A stretch of 57,029 bases of DNA from Kiritimatiellia bacterium (GTDB lineage: Bacteria; Verrucomicrobiota; Kiritimatiellia; JAAZAB01), in NCBI GenBank assembly GCA_028718125.1, contig JAQUMN010000003.1, positions 110,254 through 167,282 of the forward strand, given 5' to 3'. Made by a program: the position numbers and the translations under genes. Position 1 is the first letter of the stretch, and each line of letters opens with the position of its first letter. Under the pieces are notes generated by a model. That model saw only the letters and a program-made list of their open reading frames with translations. It did no database searches and was not told the origin of the DNA. Below, piece after piece: positions 45,726-53,228 of this stretch.

Positions 45726-47595
45726 ATCGGCTCGCCGGGACTGACCCGTAAAGGTCAGCCCCGGCTGCCACACCACCCGGCGTGCGGGTCCGCACCGGGC
45801 GGTTCCGAACAGCCTTCGCCAACGGCTTCGGCCGTCGCGTCAGACACGGGCCATCGGCCCGTAATGAAGAGTAATCCATAACGTACGCATGTCGGGGACT
45901 CCTTGTTCTTGCAGCCAGCGGTTCGTAAGGGCGCGTTGGACGATGCTGTTACCGCTCATCCGCCAGTACCCTTTGCGGCTTCGCGTGGCCATGTGAACTT
46001 CCTCGCGGGGAATGCCCAGCGAGAGTAGATGGCGTCGGCGCGTCCGGGGCCGTTTCCATTGCTTCCAGTAGTACAACCGCACTCTTCGCCGGACCCACTC
46101 CTCCAGTTCCAGCAACCCCGTGTAGGTGTGGCTGATTCCGAAGTAATTGAGCCAGCCGGTGACATATCGGAACAGTTCGTCAATGACGTCCTGCACCCGG
46201 TGTCCCCGGTTGCGTCGGGTGATTTCACGCACCCGTTGCTTGAAGCGTGCATAGGCCTTTACCGTCCATTCCGCTCTTCCTCGTGTACCGATCTGGAAAC
46301 CCAGAAAGGCGCACCGCTTGAGCGGAGCGGCTTGGCTTTTGGCCCGGTTGACTACCAGTTTGAGCCGACCCTCCACGAATCTCGTCAGGCTTGCCATCAC
46401 TCGTTCGGCCGCCTTCGCGCTCCGCACCATGACCAGAAAGTCGTCGGCATATCGAGCGAACCGATGCCCGCGGCGTTCGAGTTCCTTGTCCAGCGGATCG
46501 AGCGTGATATTGGCCAACAACGGCGACAGTGGCCCGCCCTGCGGCACTCCCTGAGGCGTTGCCTCACGGGAACCATCGGGCATCACCACCCCGGCGGTGA
46601 GGTAGCGACGGATTAGACCCAGCACCTTGCGGTCTTGGATCTTTTCGCGCAGTTGCCCCATCAGACGGTCATGGTTGACGGTATCGAAGAAGGACTTCAG
46701 GTCGCAGTCCACCGCATAGCGGCGTCCCTCTTTCCAGCAGGCTTCTACTTCCCGCACCGCCTGATGGGCGTTACGGTTTTCGCGGAAACCATAGCTGGAA
46801 CGGCTGAATCCGCTCTCGAAGAGCGGCGTCAGCACTTGTGCCAAGGCTTGCTGAATCACCCGATCCAGCACGGTCGGCACGCCCAGCGGGCGCTGTCGCC
46901 CGTCGGGTTTGGGAATGAACACCCGGCGCACGGGCGCCGGACGGTACGTTCCCGTCATGAGCGCGGAGCGTATCCTCGGCCAGTGTTCCCGGCAAAACGC
47001 CGGGAATGCCTCGACGGTCATCCCGTCAATGCCCGGAGCTCCCGCGTTGGCCTTAACTCTTCGCCAGGCTGTTTGCAGGTTCTCCGCAGCTAAGACTTGC
47101 TCCATCATGGTCTACTCCTGAACGCTCCTATGCTTCCCACTGTGGCGGCTCTCATCGCTCCCTCGCCATTCGGCTTCATCAGGCACGATGTCCTCCACAG
47201 GGTTGGAGTGTTCCTGTTCGGTTTGGCCCTTCCCGACATCGAGTCTTCCGGTTTATTCCCGGCTCGCTGCTCGGTACTATGGCCTCTGCTGACTCCCCGC
47301 CGGATTGCTCCTGCGGGGTCTCCCCAGGTAAGAACGCGTTGCTTCCCGGCACGACCGCCGCATTTACCTCCGCGACTGAACCCGCGACTTTGTTGTGTGG
47401 TGCCAACTCGTCGCATCGCGTCGGCCTTGATATGCGGTTCTTGTCAATCGGCCTGCCGATTTCCCCTCGCCTTCCTTCCTCCAATCGGTTACCCTCTCAG
47501 AGTTGGCTCTGGGTGGTAGTTGTTTCATGTTTCCATGAATGGTCCTCCTACAAGGGACTTTCACCCTATTTACAACGCGCCCATGCTGGGCGCAC
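45726..47595 (-). mobile_element. Group II intron inserted antisense in an attC site
   Basis: Read on the minus strand, the intron begins GTGCGCCCAGCATGGGCGCG (47595 downwards) and TAGGGTGAAAGTCCC follows about 20 bases later. Domain V (about 45812-45774, GCCCGGTGCGGACCCGCACG then CCGGGTGG) and domain VI (45770-45730) close it near 45726, ending CCGAT. The intron is about 1870 bases and encodes a reverse transcriptase. The DNA on its 5' side is a strong stem-loop. Removing it rejoins GGCCA and AC to GGCCAAC, the R'' box of an attC-like site, as expected for a group IIC-attC intron. Confidence 0.8.
45840..47108 (-). CDS. ltrA: Group II intron reverse transcriptase/maturase
   Basis: A 422-residue intron-encoded protein with reverse transcriptase domains, including NAGAPGIDGMTVEAF, RPLGVPTVLDRVIQQALAQVL, GVPQGGPLSPLLANI and the catalytic FARYADDFLVMV (YADD), followed by the maturase domain X (WLNYFGI...GYWRMSGNSIVQRALTNRWL). 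No C-terminal HNH endonuclease is present, as in class C introns, which home without it. AGGAG about nine bases before the ATG. Confidence 0.93.
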   Translation of the reverse strand: MMEQVLAAENLQTAWRRVKANAGAPGIDGMTVEAFPAFCREHWPRIRSALMTGTYRPAPVRRVFIPKPDGRQRPLGVPTVLDRVIQQALAQVLTPLFESGFSRSSYGFRENRNAHQAVREVEACWKEGRRYAVDCDLKSFFDTVNHDRLMGQLREKIQDRKVLGLIRRYLTAGVVMPDGSREATPQGVPQGGPLSPLLANITLDPLDKELERRGHRFARYADDFLVMVRSAKAAERVMASLTRFVEGRLKLVVNRAKSQAAPLKRCAFLGFQIGTRGRAEWTVKAYARFKQRVREITRRNRGHRVQDVIDELFRYVTGWLNYFGISHTYTGLLELEEWVRRRVRLYYWKQWKRPRTRRRHLLSLGIPREEVHMATRSRKGYWRMSGNSIVQRALTNRWLQEQGVPDMRTLWITLHYGPMARV

Positions 47596-47656
47596 ACCAA
47601 GTGTCGGAGGCTATCGCCCCGCAAGGCGGGGCTCAGCCTCAACACTAACGTTCCGC
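47596..47656 (+). other. attC-like site B, right part (interrupted by the intron)
   Basis: With 45721-45725 this forms one site: R'' GGCCA|AC, then CAAGTGTCGGAGGCT, a 7-bp stem GCCCCGC-AA-GGCGGGGC, AGCCTCAACACTAAC and R' GTTCCGC (47650-47656). AGTGT/ACACT and AGGCT/AGCCT pair. The R' differs from consensus GTTRRRY, so confidence is moderate. Confidence 0.55.
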
Positions 47657-47665
47657 TAAAAAAAG

Positions 47666-47959
47666 ATGGGCGCTATAAACCAAAGTAAGAGACCAAACCA
47701 ATCGCCAATATTATTTTGGCTGGGTGGATTATTCTTCCTCGGATGCAGCATATTTGGTTTTATAATCGGTTTGCAGGGGGTGACATGGTTTAAATGGGAG
47801 AGTTGTGGTGGCGGCATACCAGTGGAGCCTTGGCAGAGCATCGGCTTGGGTTTCATTGAAGTTCTTATGGGAACATGGCTGCTCAATATCGCTGTCAACA
47901 GAACAAGATTGAAAATGAAAAGCAAATCGCAGAACAACGGCGTCGAACCTACTCGGTGA
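47666..47959 (+). CDS. Small cassette-borne membrane protein
   Basis: A 97-residue protein with two hydrophobic segments (ILFWLGGLFFLGCSIFGFII and IGLGFIEVLMGTWLLNIAV) and a charged C terminus ending KSQNNGVEPTR. The final residues NNGVEPTR are encoded by the attC-like site that follows, a common property of integron cassette genes. It begins ten bases after attC-like site B. No family is recognised. Confidence 0.65.
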   Translation: MGAINQSKRPNQSPILFWLGGLFFLGCSIFGFIIGLQGVTWFKWESCGGGIPVEPWQSIGLGFIEVLMGTWLLNIAVNRTRLKMKSKSQNNGVEPTR

Positions 47960-47999
47960 CCCGTTGCGGGTCACCTCAAGTTCATGCCGGGCGTTGGGG
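47932..47999 (+). other. attC-like site C
   Basis: Left box GAACAAC (47932-47938), then GGCGTCGAACCT pairing with AAGTTCATGCC around the stem GGTGACCC-GTTG-CGGGTCACC, and right box GTTGGGG (47993-47999). It overlaps the end of the 47666-47959 gene. Of the four sites, this one most resembles published attC sequences in layout. Confidence 0.65.
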
Positions 48000-48015
48000 T
48001 AGAAGGCGCCACGAA

Positions 48016-48240
48016 TCAGGCATTTGATGCTGCGATAGCGTCCAGAATCAGCTTTTTCCGGTCTTCAGGTACACCGGTCAGGCGATCGAGGATGTCAACT
48101 CCGGCCCTCTGGATTTCCTTGCGGGCGGCAGGCTTTAGACTCTTGACTGTTAACGCCCGCGACCATACCATCGCTTCGTTACGTAGGGGTGTATCCTCTG
48201 CGCGAAGTAGGCTCGATAACCTGTTTGGGGCGCAGATGAA
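48016..48240 (-). pseudogene. Truncated copy of the 50972-51325 gene
   Basis: Minus-strand translation gives KPAARKEIQRAGVDILDRLT then GVPEDRKKLILDAIAASNA and a stop, almost the same as the C terminus of the gene at 50972-51325 (PPAARKEIQRAGVDVLDRLT). Upstream the frame is open but unrelated and has no good start. Both copies begin a few bases after an attC-like right box, so they appear to be part of the repeated cassette leader. Confidence 0.7.
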
Positions 48241-48292
48241 TCATACGAAGCGAAAACGTGACAACGAAGACTGTATGGGATAAGGTACAAGT

Positions 48293-50872
48293 ATGCCTAT
48301 CAATGCAGACAAACCGCAGTTGTGGAAGGCCGATGTCGAAAGGTCTATCGACTTCTACAACGATTGGTTTCTCCGTTTTGCGCCAGAGACCTACCGAGCA
48401 CAGCGGCGGATCACCACGGAGGCTGTGCTAGATGCCTTTGGCAAGACCGCCGATCTGACTCGCATTATCCCGAAGGTCCTCTATGCCGCTCCTGGTCTAC
48501 TTCCTATCCTGCGAATGGTTACGGCACCTCCCCTAGCGCGTGACCGCCTCATGGGTTTGGCCCACGTAAGCAAGGCGCTCATTGACTCACTTGAAGGGAA
48601 GGCGAACAAACCGCCAAGACTGCCGAAGCGGATGCCGGAGAAGGTGCTTCTTGAGAACCTTCAGAAACTATGCGATGTCTTGGCCGAATTGATTGACGAC
48701 GACTTGATAACGTGGGTTGCGACCAAGGAAAAACCAACCAAGAAGGACTTGGCCCGTGCCGCAACCGTGATCGCGGATAGAATGTGTGGAGCATACTCCG
48801 ATCCGATTATCCGTAACGCACAGGAGAGACGGCAACTGGCAACACTTGGCCGCTGGCTTCGCAGGAACGGCTATAGGGAGATAAGCACCAAGGAAGGCAA
48901 AGACTCCTATGCCATGCCGCTTGGGACGTTCGCCTTCCGTCTGTCTCTGCCGGCGGGCGATAAGAAGTCATCGGTCAATATTCCGATTGACTGCGTTGTT
49001 AAGCCGCTGAGCACCGCCACAAACGATATGCCAATACTCATAGAGGCAAAGTCTGCAGGCGATGCGACCAACACAAATAAACGCAGAAAAGAAGAGGCCC
49101 AGAAACTGCACCAGTTGAAGAGACGATACGGTAATGACATAACGTTTCTGCTTTACCTGTGCGGGTATTTCGAGCCGGGCTACCTGGGATACGAGGCGGC
49201 AGAGGGAATTGATTGGGTTTGGGAACACCGCACACGGGATTTTGCGCCAATACTTGTGCCTGAAGGTAAAAAAAAAGCCCAAACGGTGAGAGAAGGCGCG
49301 GCAATCTACGGCGTCGATAGGAACGAAACGCAGGAAGATAATCGAGCCGACGCTCAACTGGCAGCCGATGCATCCAAGAGCGCGGAGGAGCGCAACCGTC
49401 TGGGACAGTTCTCGACGCCCTTCCCTGTTGCATCTCACATGGTCGCCCACGCGCTGAAGGCGCTGCCAAACGATGCGCCAGTTACATTTCTGGAACCGGC
49501 TCTTGGATCCGGAGTGTTTTACAGTGCGCTTCTGCGGCAAGCGGCGGCGACGCAAATATCCAGCGCTACCGGCTGCGAGATCGATCCAGTCTATAGCGAT
49601 ATTGCTAAAGCTATTTGGTCACCTTCCGGTCTGCGGGTTCTGGACTGTGATTTCGTTGCGTTCGCGTCCGAACCAAGCAATTTTGGCAGATTCTCGCTCA
49701 TTTGCACAAACCCCCCTTACGTCAGGCACCATCACCTTCAAGCCGAGCAGAAGGTAGCCTTTCAGTCTCTGGTGATGCAACGCCTTGGCCTGCAAGTGAG
49801 CGGACTATCAGGACTATATGTCTACTTCGTGCTTTTGGCTGACGCGGTCTTGGCCGACGGCGCAGTTGCCTCATGGCTTCTTCCTGCGGAATTCCTCTAC
49901 GTCAACTACGGCAGGGTTCTTCGCGATTACCTCACGTCCCGAGTGACACTGCTTTCGATTCACCATTTCAATCCTGACGATGTCCAGTTCGATGACGCTC
50001 TCGTTTCCTCCTGCATTGTCACCTATCGAAAGGCGCAACCACCAAGCACGTCAAATTGCGCGATCTCGTACGGCGACTATCTTGATCCTCAGGAGCAGCG
50101 GACCATACCGACTTCGGAACTTCGGGGGTTGAACAAGTGGACAATGTCGCATTTCGATAACAGTGGCTCGTCATCCGACGCACCACGCCTCAAGGATTTG
50201 TTTTCCGTGAGACGCGGAATCGCCACCGGCGCGAACGACTTCTTCATTATTGACAGCGACGCCGTCGCCCAATACGACATCCCAAGCATATTCTTGAAGC
50301 CCATCCTGCCAAGTCCCCGCTATCTCCGTGAACCGATTATCCGTGCCACCGTCGATGGATTGCCAGATGTGCCCGGCTTTCGCTACCTACTGGACTGCCA
50401 TCTTCCCCCAGACGAAGTGCGGCGGCAATACCCCGGTTTGTGGCGATACCTTGAAGAGGGCATGACAAGGGGTATTCCTGATGGATATCTCTGCGCACAG
50501 AAAGAGGTCTGGTACTATCAAGAAAGAAGGGAGCCGGCTCCCTTTCTGGCCTCGTACATGGGCAGGTCCACCGTAAATCGAGAATGCCCGATCCGGTTCT
50601 TCGTGAACCTCTCAGACGCCATTGTCACCAACGTGTTTTTGAATCTGTATCCAACTTCCAAACTCACTGCCTGCCTAGACACTGACAAGGAACGCCTGAT
50701 CGAACTTGGCGTGGCGCTAAACAACGTTCCAGCGGAGTGCATTCTCCATGCCGGTCGCGCCTATGGGGGAGGATTGCACAAGATCGAACCAAAGGAATTG
50801 CTTGAGGTGCATTTGGTGGCTGCTCCTGCTTGGGTGGGTGACGCGCTGACGAGGCAACTTGTTCAAATATGA
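48293..50872 (+). CDS. Fused XamI-like restriction endonuclease and N6-adenine DNA methyltransferase
   Basis: 859 residues. The N-terminal 320 residues resemble RE_XamI (PF09572): DKPQLWKADVERSIDFYNDW, FAPETYRAQRRITTEAVLDA, MVTAPPLARDRLMGLA. A PD-(D/E)xK nuclease core is suggested by Asp233 (IPIDCVV) and EAK at 251-253 (ILIEAKSAGD). The C-terminal half is a class I methyltransferase: SAM motif FLEPALGSGVF near 399-409 and catalytic NPPY at 473-476, then a long Eco57I-type target-recognition part (about 600-859). So cutting and modification are in one chain, as in type IIG enzymes, whereas XamI itself has separate genes (from memory). It lies between attC-like sites C and D and is a probable large integron cassette. 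Confidence 0.75.
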   Translation: MPINADKPQLWKADVERSIDFYNDWFLRFAPETYRAQRRITTEAVLDAFGKTADLTRIIPKVLYAAPGLLPILRMVTAPPLARDRLMGLAHVSKALIDSLEGKANKPPRLPKRMPEKVLLENLQKLCDVLAELIDDDLITWVATKEKPTKKDLARAATVIADRMCGAYSDPIIRNAQERRQLATLGRWLRRNGYREISTKEGKDSYAMPLGTFAFRLSLPAGDKKSSVNIPIDCVVKPLSTATNDMPILIEAKSAGDATNTNKRRKEEAQKLHQLKRRYGNDITFLLYLCGYFEPGYLGYEAAEGIDWVWEHRTRDFAPILVPEGKKKAQTVREGAAIYGVDRNETQEDNRADAQLAADASKSAEERNRLGQFSTPFPVASHMVAHALKALPNDAPVTFLEPALGSGVFYSALLRQAAATQISSATGCEIDPVYSDIAKAIWSPSGLRVLDCDFVAFASEPSNFGRFSLICTNPPYVRHHHLQAEQKVAFQSLVMQRLGLQVSGLSGLYVYFVLLADAVLADGAVASWLLPAEFLYVNYGRVLRDYLTSRVTLLSIHHFNPDDVQFDDALVSSCIVTYRKAQPPSTSNCAISYGDYLDPQEQRTIPTSELRGLNKWTMSHFDNSGSSSDAPRLKDLFSVRRGIATGANDFFIIDSDAVAQYDIPSIFLKPILPSPRYLREPIIRATVDGLPDVPGFRYLLDCHLPPDEVRRQYPGLWRYLEEGMTRGIPDGYLCAQKEVWYYQERREPAPFLASYMGRSTVNRECPIRFFVNLSDAIVTNVFLNLYPTSKLTACLDTDKERLIELGVALNNVPAECILHAGRAYGGGLHKIEPKELLEVHLVAAPAWVGDALTRQLVQI

Positions 50873-50882
50873 AAAGGCCCCA

Positions 50883-50956
50883 ATCGACTCGCCGGATGAC
50901 CCCGTGAGGGCCATCCCGGCTGCCTCATTACCCGGCGTGCGGGTCCGCACCGGGCG
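50883..50956 (-). mobile_element. 3' remnant of a second group II intron
   Basis: The minus strand reads GCCCGGTGCGGACCCGCACG then CCGGGTAATGAGGCAGCCGG and GATGGCCCTCACGGGGTCAT, closing in CCGGCGAGTCGAT. It is domain V and VI, with compensating differences from the full intron at 45726-47595. The rest of the intron, including the reverse transcriptase, is deleted. Its 3' end lies in GGCCCCA, the left part of an attC-like site. Confidence 0.75.
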
Positions 50957-50989
50957 CGGTTTCTCAGCGTATCAACGCTGACGTTCCTC
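50957..50989 (+). other. attC-like site D, right remnant
   Basis: CTCAGCGTATCAACGCTGAC then GTTCCTC (50983-50989), similar to the right end of site B (CTCAGCCTCAACACTAACGTTCC). Its left box is GGCCCCA at 50876-50882, directly after the restriction-modification gene. The central stem was lost with the intron deletion. Confidence 0.45.
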
Positions 50990-51325
50990 GGCACTGGGCA
51001 AGGCATCTGATGCCGCGATAGCATCAAGAATCAGCTTTTTGCGGTCTTCAGGTACACCGGTCAACCGGTCGAGGACGTCAACACCGGCCCGCTGGATTTC
51101 CTTGCGCGCGGCGGGGGGCAGGTCTAGTTTGCCGAGCTCAAGCAACGTGCTCATTTCCGCCGCCGCGTCGCGCACATTGAAGCTCTTGCCATATACGGGC
51201 TGATAGACTGCAAAGGTGTTGCCCGGCGCCAGAACCACTGACCATAACATGCTATTCGTATCAATCGTAGCTCTTACCTGAAAATCGCAGACCAGTGGTT
51301 CGTAATCATACGTCGGGTTTGCCAT
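50972..51325 (-). CDS. Small conserved-looking protein, function unknown
   Basis: A 117-residue product: a strand-rich N-terminal half (YDYEPLVCDFQVRATIDTNS, MLWSVVLAPGNTFAVYQPVY) and a helical C-terminal half (FNVRDAAAEMSTLLELGKLD, RKEIQRAGVDVLDRLTGVPE). The ATG at 51325 is preferred over 51436, whose extra residues come from a repeat. The last codons lie in attC-like site D. A truncated copy is at 48016. It is antisense to the cassette genes. No family is recognised. Confidence 0.55.
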   Translation of the reverse strand: MANPTYDYEPLVCDFQVRATIDTNSMLWSVVLAPGNTFAVYQPVYGKSFNVRDAAAEMSTLLELGKLDLPPAARKEIQRAGVDVLDRLTGVPEDRKKLILDAIAASDALPSAEERQR

Positions 51326-51396
51326 GTGCCGCCGTAGAACAGGTGCCGGCGTAGTTCCGGCCGTTCGAGGTGGTCCTGCCATGCAACAGTCTGCTT

Positions 51397-51445
51397 GGGT
51401 GTGAGTGTGAGCATCCATATATGGCCGGAATGTCAACCATCTGGA
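51397..51445 (+). repeat. GTGTGAGTGTGAGCATCC repeat, copy 1
   Basis: GGTGTGAGTGTGAGCATCCA followed by a short variable part and GGCCGGAATGTCAACC. Copy 2 at 51808-51847 reads ATAGCCAGAATGTCAACC at its end, as do sequences at about 35494-35512. Confidence 0.6.
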
Positions 51446-51487
51446 AGCGCACGTGGAGTGTTGAGCGTAGAGCGTGGGAGGACCGGC

Positions 51488-51657
51488 AGTGTGATCGAAT
51501 TCGGTTCGAAAAGGGCCACGGTGATTCTGGCCTGTCTACGGGCTTCTGGCACGGGGGATAACCACGAGGTTAATCCCCGGCGCCACGCACCCCCATCCAA
51601 GCCAGACTAACCTTGCCTTTTCGAAGTCCGCTCCTCAGACAACCGAATTCGACACAC
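51488..51657 (+). repeat. Hairpin element H, copy 3
   Basis: Ends AGTGTGATCGAATTCGGTT and AACCGAATTCGACACAC are terminal inverted repeats. The centre GGCACGGGGGATAACC-ACGA-GGTTAATCCCCGGCGCC is a strong hairpin. The body is nearly the same as 35612-35811, which has 30 extra bases before the right end; both are followed by GGTGCCATCGGGCAAAGCCC. Confidence 0.8.
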
Positions 51658-51807
51658 GGTGCCATCGGGCAAAGCCCGATAACTGACGAAGCGCCGAGTT
51701 TGCCATGCTGAAGCCTGGGCATTAGGCCATGTGATAGCCAGGGATATTTTAGCGTTAATGGTGTTGGGGAAAACAAATCCTTCGAAATCCGCCGGCGGGT
51801 TGCTTTG

Positions 51808-51847
51808 GTGTGAGTGTGAGCATCCACCAATAGCCAGAATGTCAACC
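51808..51847 (+). repeat. GTGTGAGTGTGAGCATCC repeat, copy 2
   Basis: Second copy of the repeat at 51397-51445, ending AGAATGTCAACC, and followed by phrase-repeat DNA. Confidence 0.6.
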
Positions 51848-52013
51848 GGAGGGAAGATAGACGCCAGACGACGGATGACAGCCAACTGCACGCCGAAGAC
51901 ACTACGAACCTGCTCTCCTTTGCAAATGCACCAATTAAATCATGCCGCGCAGAACGCTGGAGAGAAGGATTGTCACCATTTGTCAATGGTTGAGAGCCCT
52001 GCTTAGCCGGTTC

Positions 52014-52766
52014 CTATTGTGCGGAAGTTGGGATGCGATGATTGCCATGGACGTTGCAAATAGCATTGCTTCCGATCGGATTGATCTTGTAGTCGCAGGC
52101 AGACCCGGCGGCGGTCACGTTGGTCAAGTTCGAACCCGCCGCGCATACCGGAAAACCACTGAGAAACTTACCTCCGACGAGATTACTGAAGGCCTCCGTA
52201 TCGGACGCCCACGCCCAGCCCTTAGTCTTGCCCATAGCCGTAGCGAACTCGTCCTTGGCTGACTCGATACAGCGAAGGTTGTTGATGCACGAACCCTGAG
52301 TTTGCGTGTCTGTCAGTTTTCTCATATTCGACTTTTTACCGATATAAAAACACCACGCCACCTGCTTGGGCATTAAATCGCTGCCTTGATTATACATGAC
52401 TGCATAATGCTGATTAGCACCGAACGGTTGCCGTGGGGTTAACGAATACAAATCCTGTCCCAACGGCTTGACCATCATTTCGACAGGCCTATTGTCGGCG
52501 TCCATCACGGCTAGCTTGGTGGGCTTGATGTCAGGATGGTACAGCACCAAGTTAGCATTCGGATCGTTGGCGAAAACCATTTTGCTCGTCATCTCATCTT
52601 CGTTGGCATTTCCCAGATCCTTAATAGAGATAAGTTCTTGCTGCCCTTCTTTGGACACCAAGTAGAATCCATAATGATCCGGAGATTTAGCCATCGATGG
52701 ACTCGAAACGATCATGAGGACTCCGGCCACCAACAACAGCTTGCCAACCCATTTTGTGTTATACAT
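52014..52766 (-). CDS. Secreted protein with pseudopilin-like C-terminal module
   Basis: About 250 residues. A conventional signal peptide (WVGKLLLVAGVLMIVSSPSMA) precedes a strand-rich domain of about 120 residues of unknown type (KSPDHYGFYLVSKEGQQELI...). The last 85 residues, CINNLRCIESAKDEFATAMG then FPVCAAGSNLTNV and ICNVHGNH, resemble the C-terminal part of major pseudopilins from Lentisphaerae/Verrucomicrobia (CINNLRxIxxAKxxWA ... CPxGG ... CSVHGH), but there is no prepilin GFTLIE helix. GAGGGAA just before the ATG at 52766 decides the start. Confidence 0.65.
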   Translation of the reverse strand: MYNTKWVGKLLLVAGVLMIVSSPSMAKSPDHYGFYLVSKEGQQELISIKDLGNANEDEMTSKMVFANDPNANLVLYHPDIKPTKLAVMDADNRPVEMMVKPLGQDLYSLTPRQPFGANQHYAVMYNQGSDLMPKQVAWCFYIGKKSNMRKLTDTQTQGSCINNLRCIESAKDEFATAMGKTKGWAWASDTEAFSNLVGGKFLSGFPVCAAGSNLTNVTAAGSACDYKINPIGSNAICNVHGNHRIPTSAQ

Positions 52767-53228
52767 AAGTTCCCTCATTCGTGGTTACGCTGCCTTCCCC
52801 ATTGTCTGGTTAGTTGGAATTCCTCCACGGCTTTCTTGTTCTTGCTGTCTTCCTTTGCCTTCTCTCACTTCTCGTCTCTCTCCGCCTTCCTAAACTTCTA
52901 CGGCGGGATCGGCTCCGAATCATCTTCTATGGCTGGTGTGTATAATATACTGCATCACTCGTCGGAGCTCTAACAGCCTTTCATGCTGTCTTCCCTCTAT
53001 TCTCGCATTTCGGGGCATGATTCTAATCTTCCGAACCCCTGGAATGTCCATTGTCAAGGGCGGCCCAAATTCCCAGACCAATTCATACGATCATATCCTT
53101 CTAACCTTTTTTCCCTCTGGAATTCCCGTCAGTGCGACCACTCTCTTTCTGAAGTCTAAATCTCCTATTAACCAACACTGGAGCGCATCTGTCGTTTACT
53201 CATTTGAAGGCAAACACGGAGACGTTTC
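52767..53228. other. Gene-free stretch
   Basis: Pyrimidine-rich on the + strand (TCTTGTTCTTGCTGTCTTCC, TTCTCACTTCTCGTCTCTC). No gene, RNA or clear repeat is recognised. Confidence 0.45.

Larger units (their letters stand above)
51326..52013. other. Gene-free repeat region
   Basis: No gene is supported. It holds two copies of a 40-50-bp repeat (51397-51445 and 51808-51847: GGTGTGAGTGTGAGCATCCA ... AATGTCAACC), hairpin element H copy 3 (51488-51657) and a short phrase-repeat piece (GACGCCAGACGACGGATGAC at about 51861). Confidence 0.6.

Noticed and set aside
45843..46616. + strand frames opposite the reverse transcriptase
   Set aside because: The minus-strand frame has YADD and all reverse transcriptase motifs; the others are shadows.
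51570..51986. 138-codon minus-strand frame containing DAHTHT and phrase-like Leu/Ser sequence
   Set aside because: It crosses element H and the GTGTGAG repeat; similar peptides appear wherever these repeats occur, so the frame is a product of the repeats.
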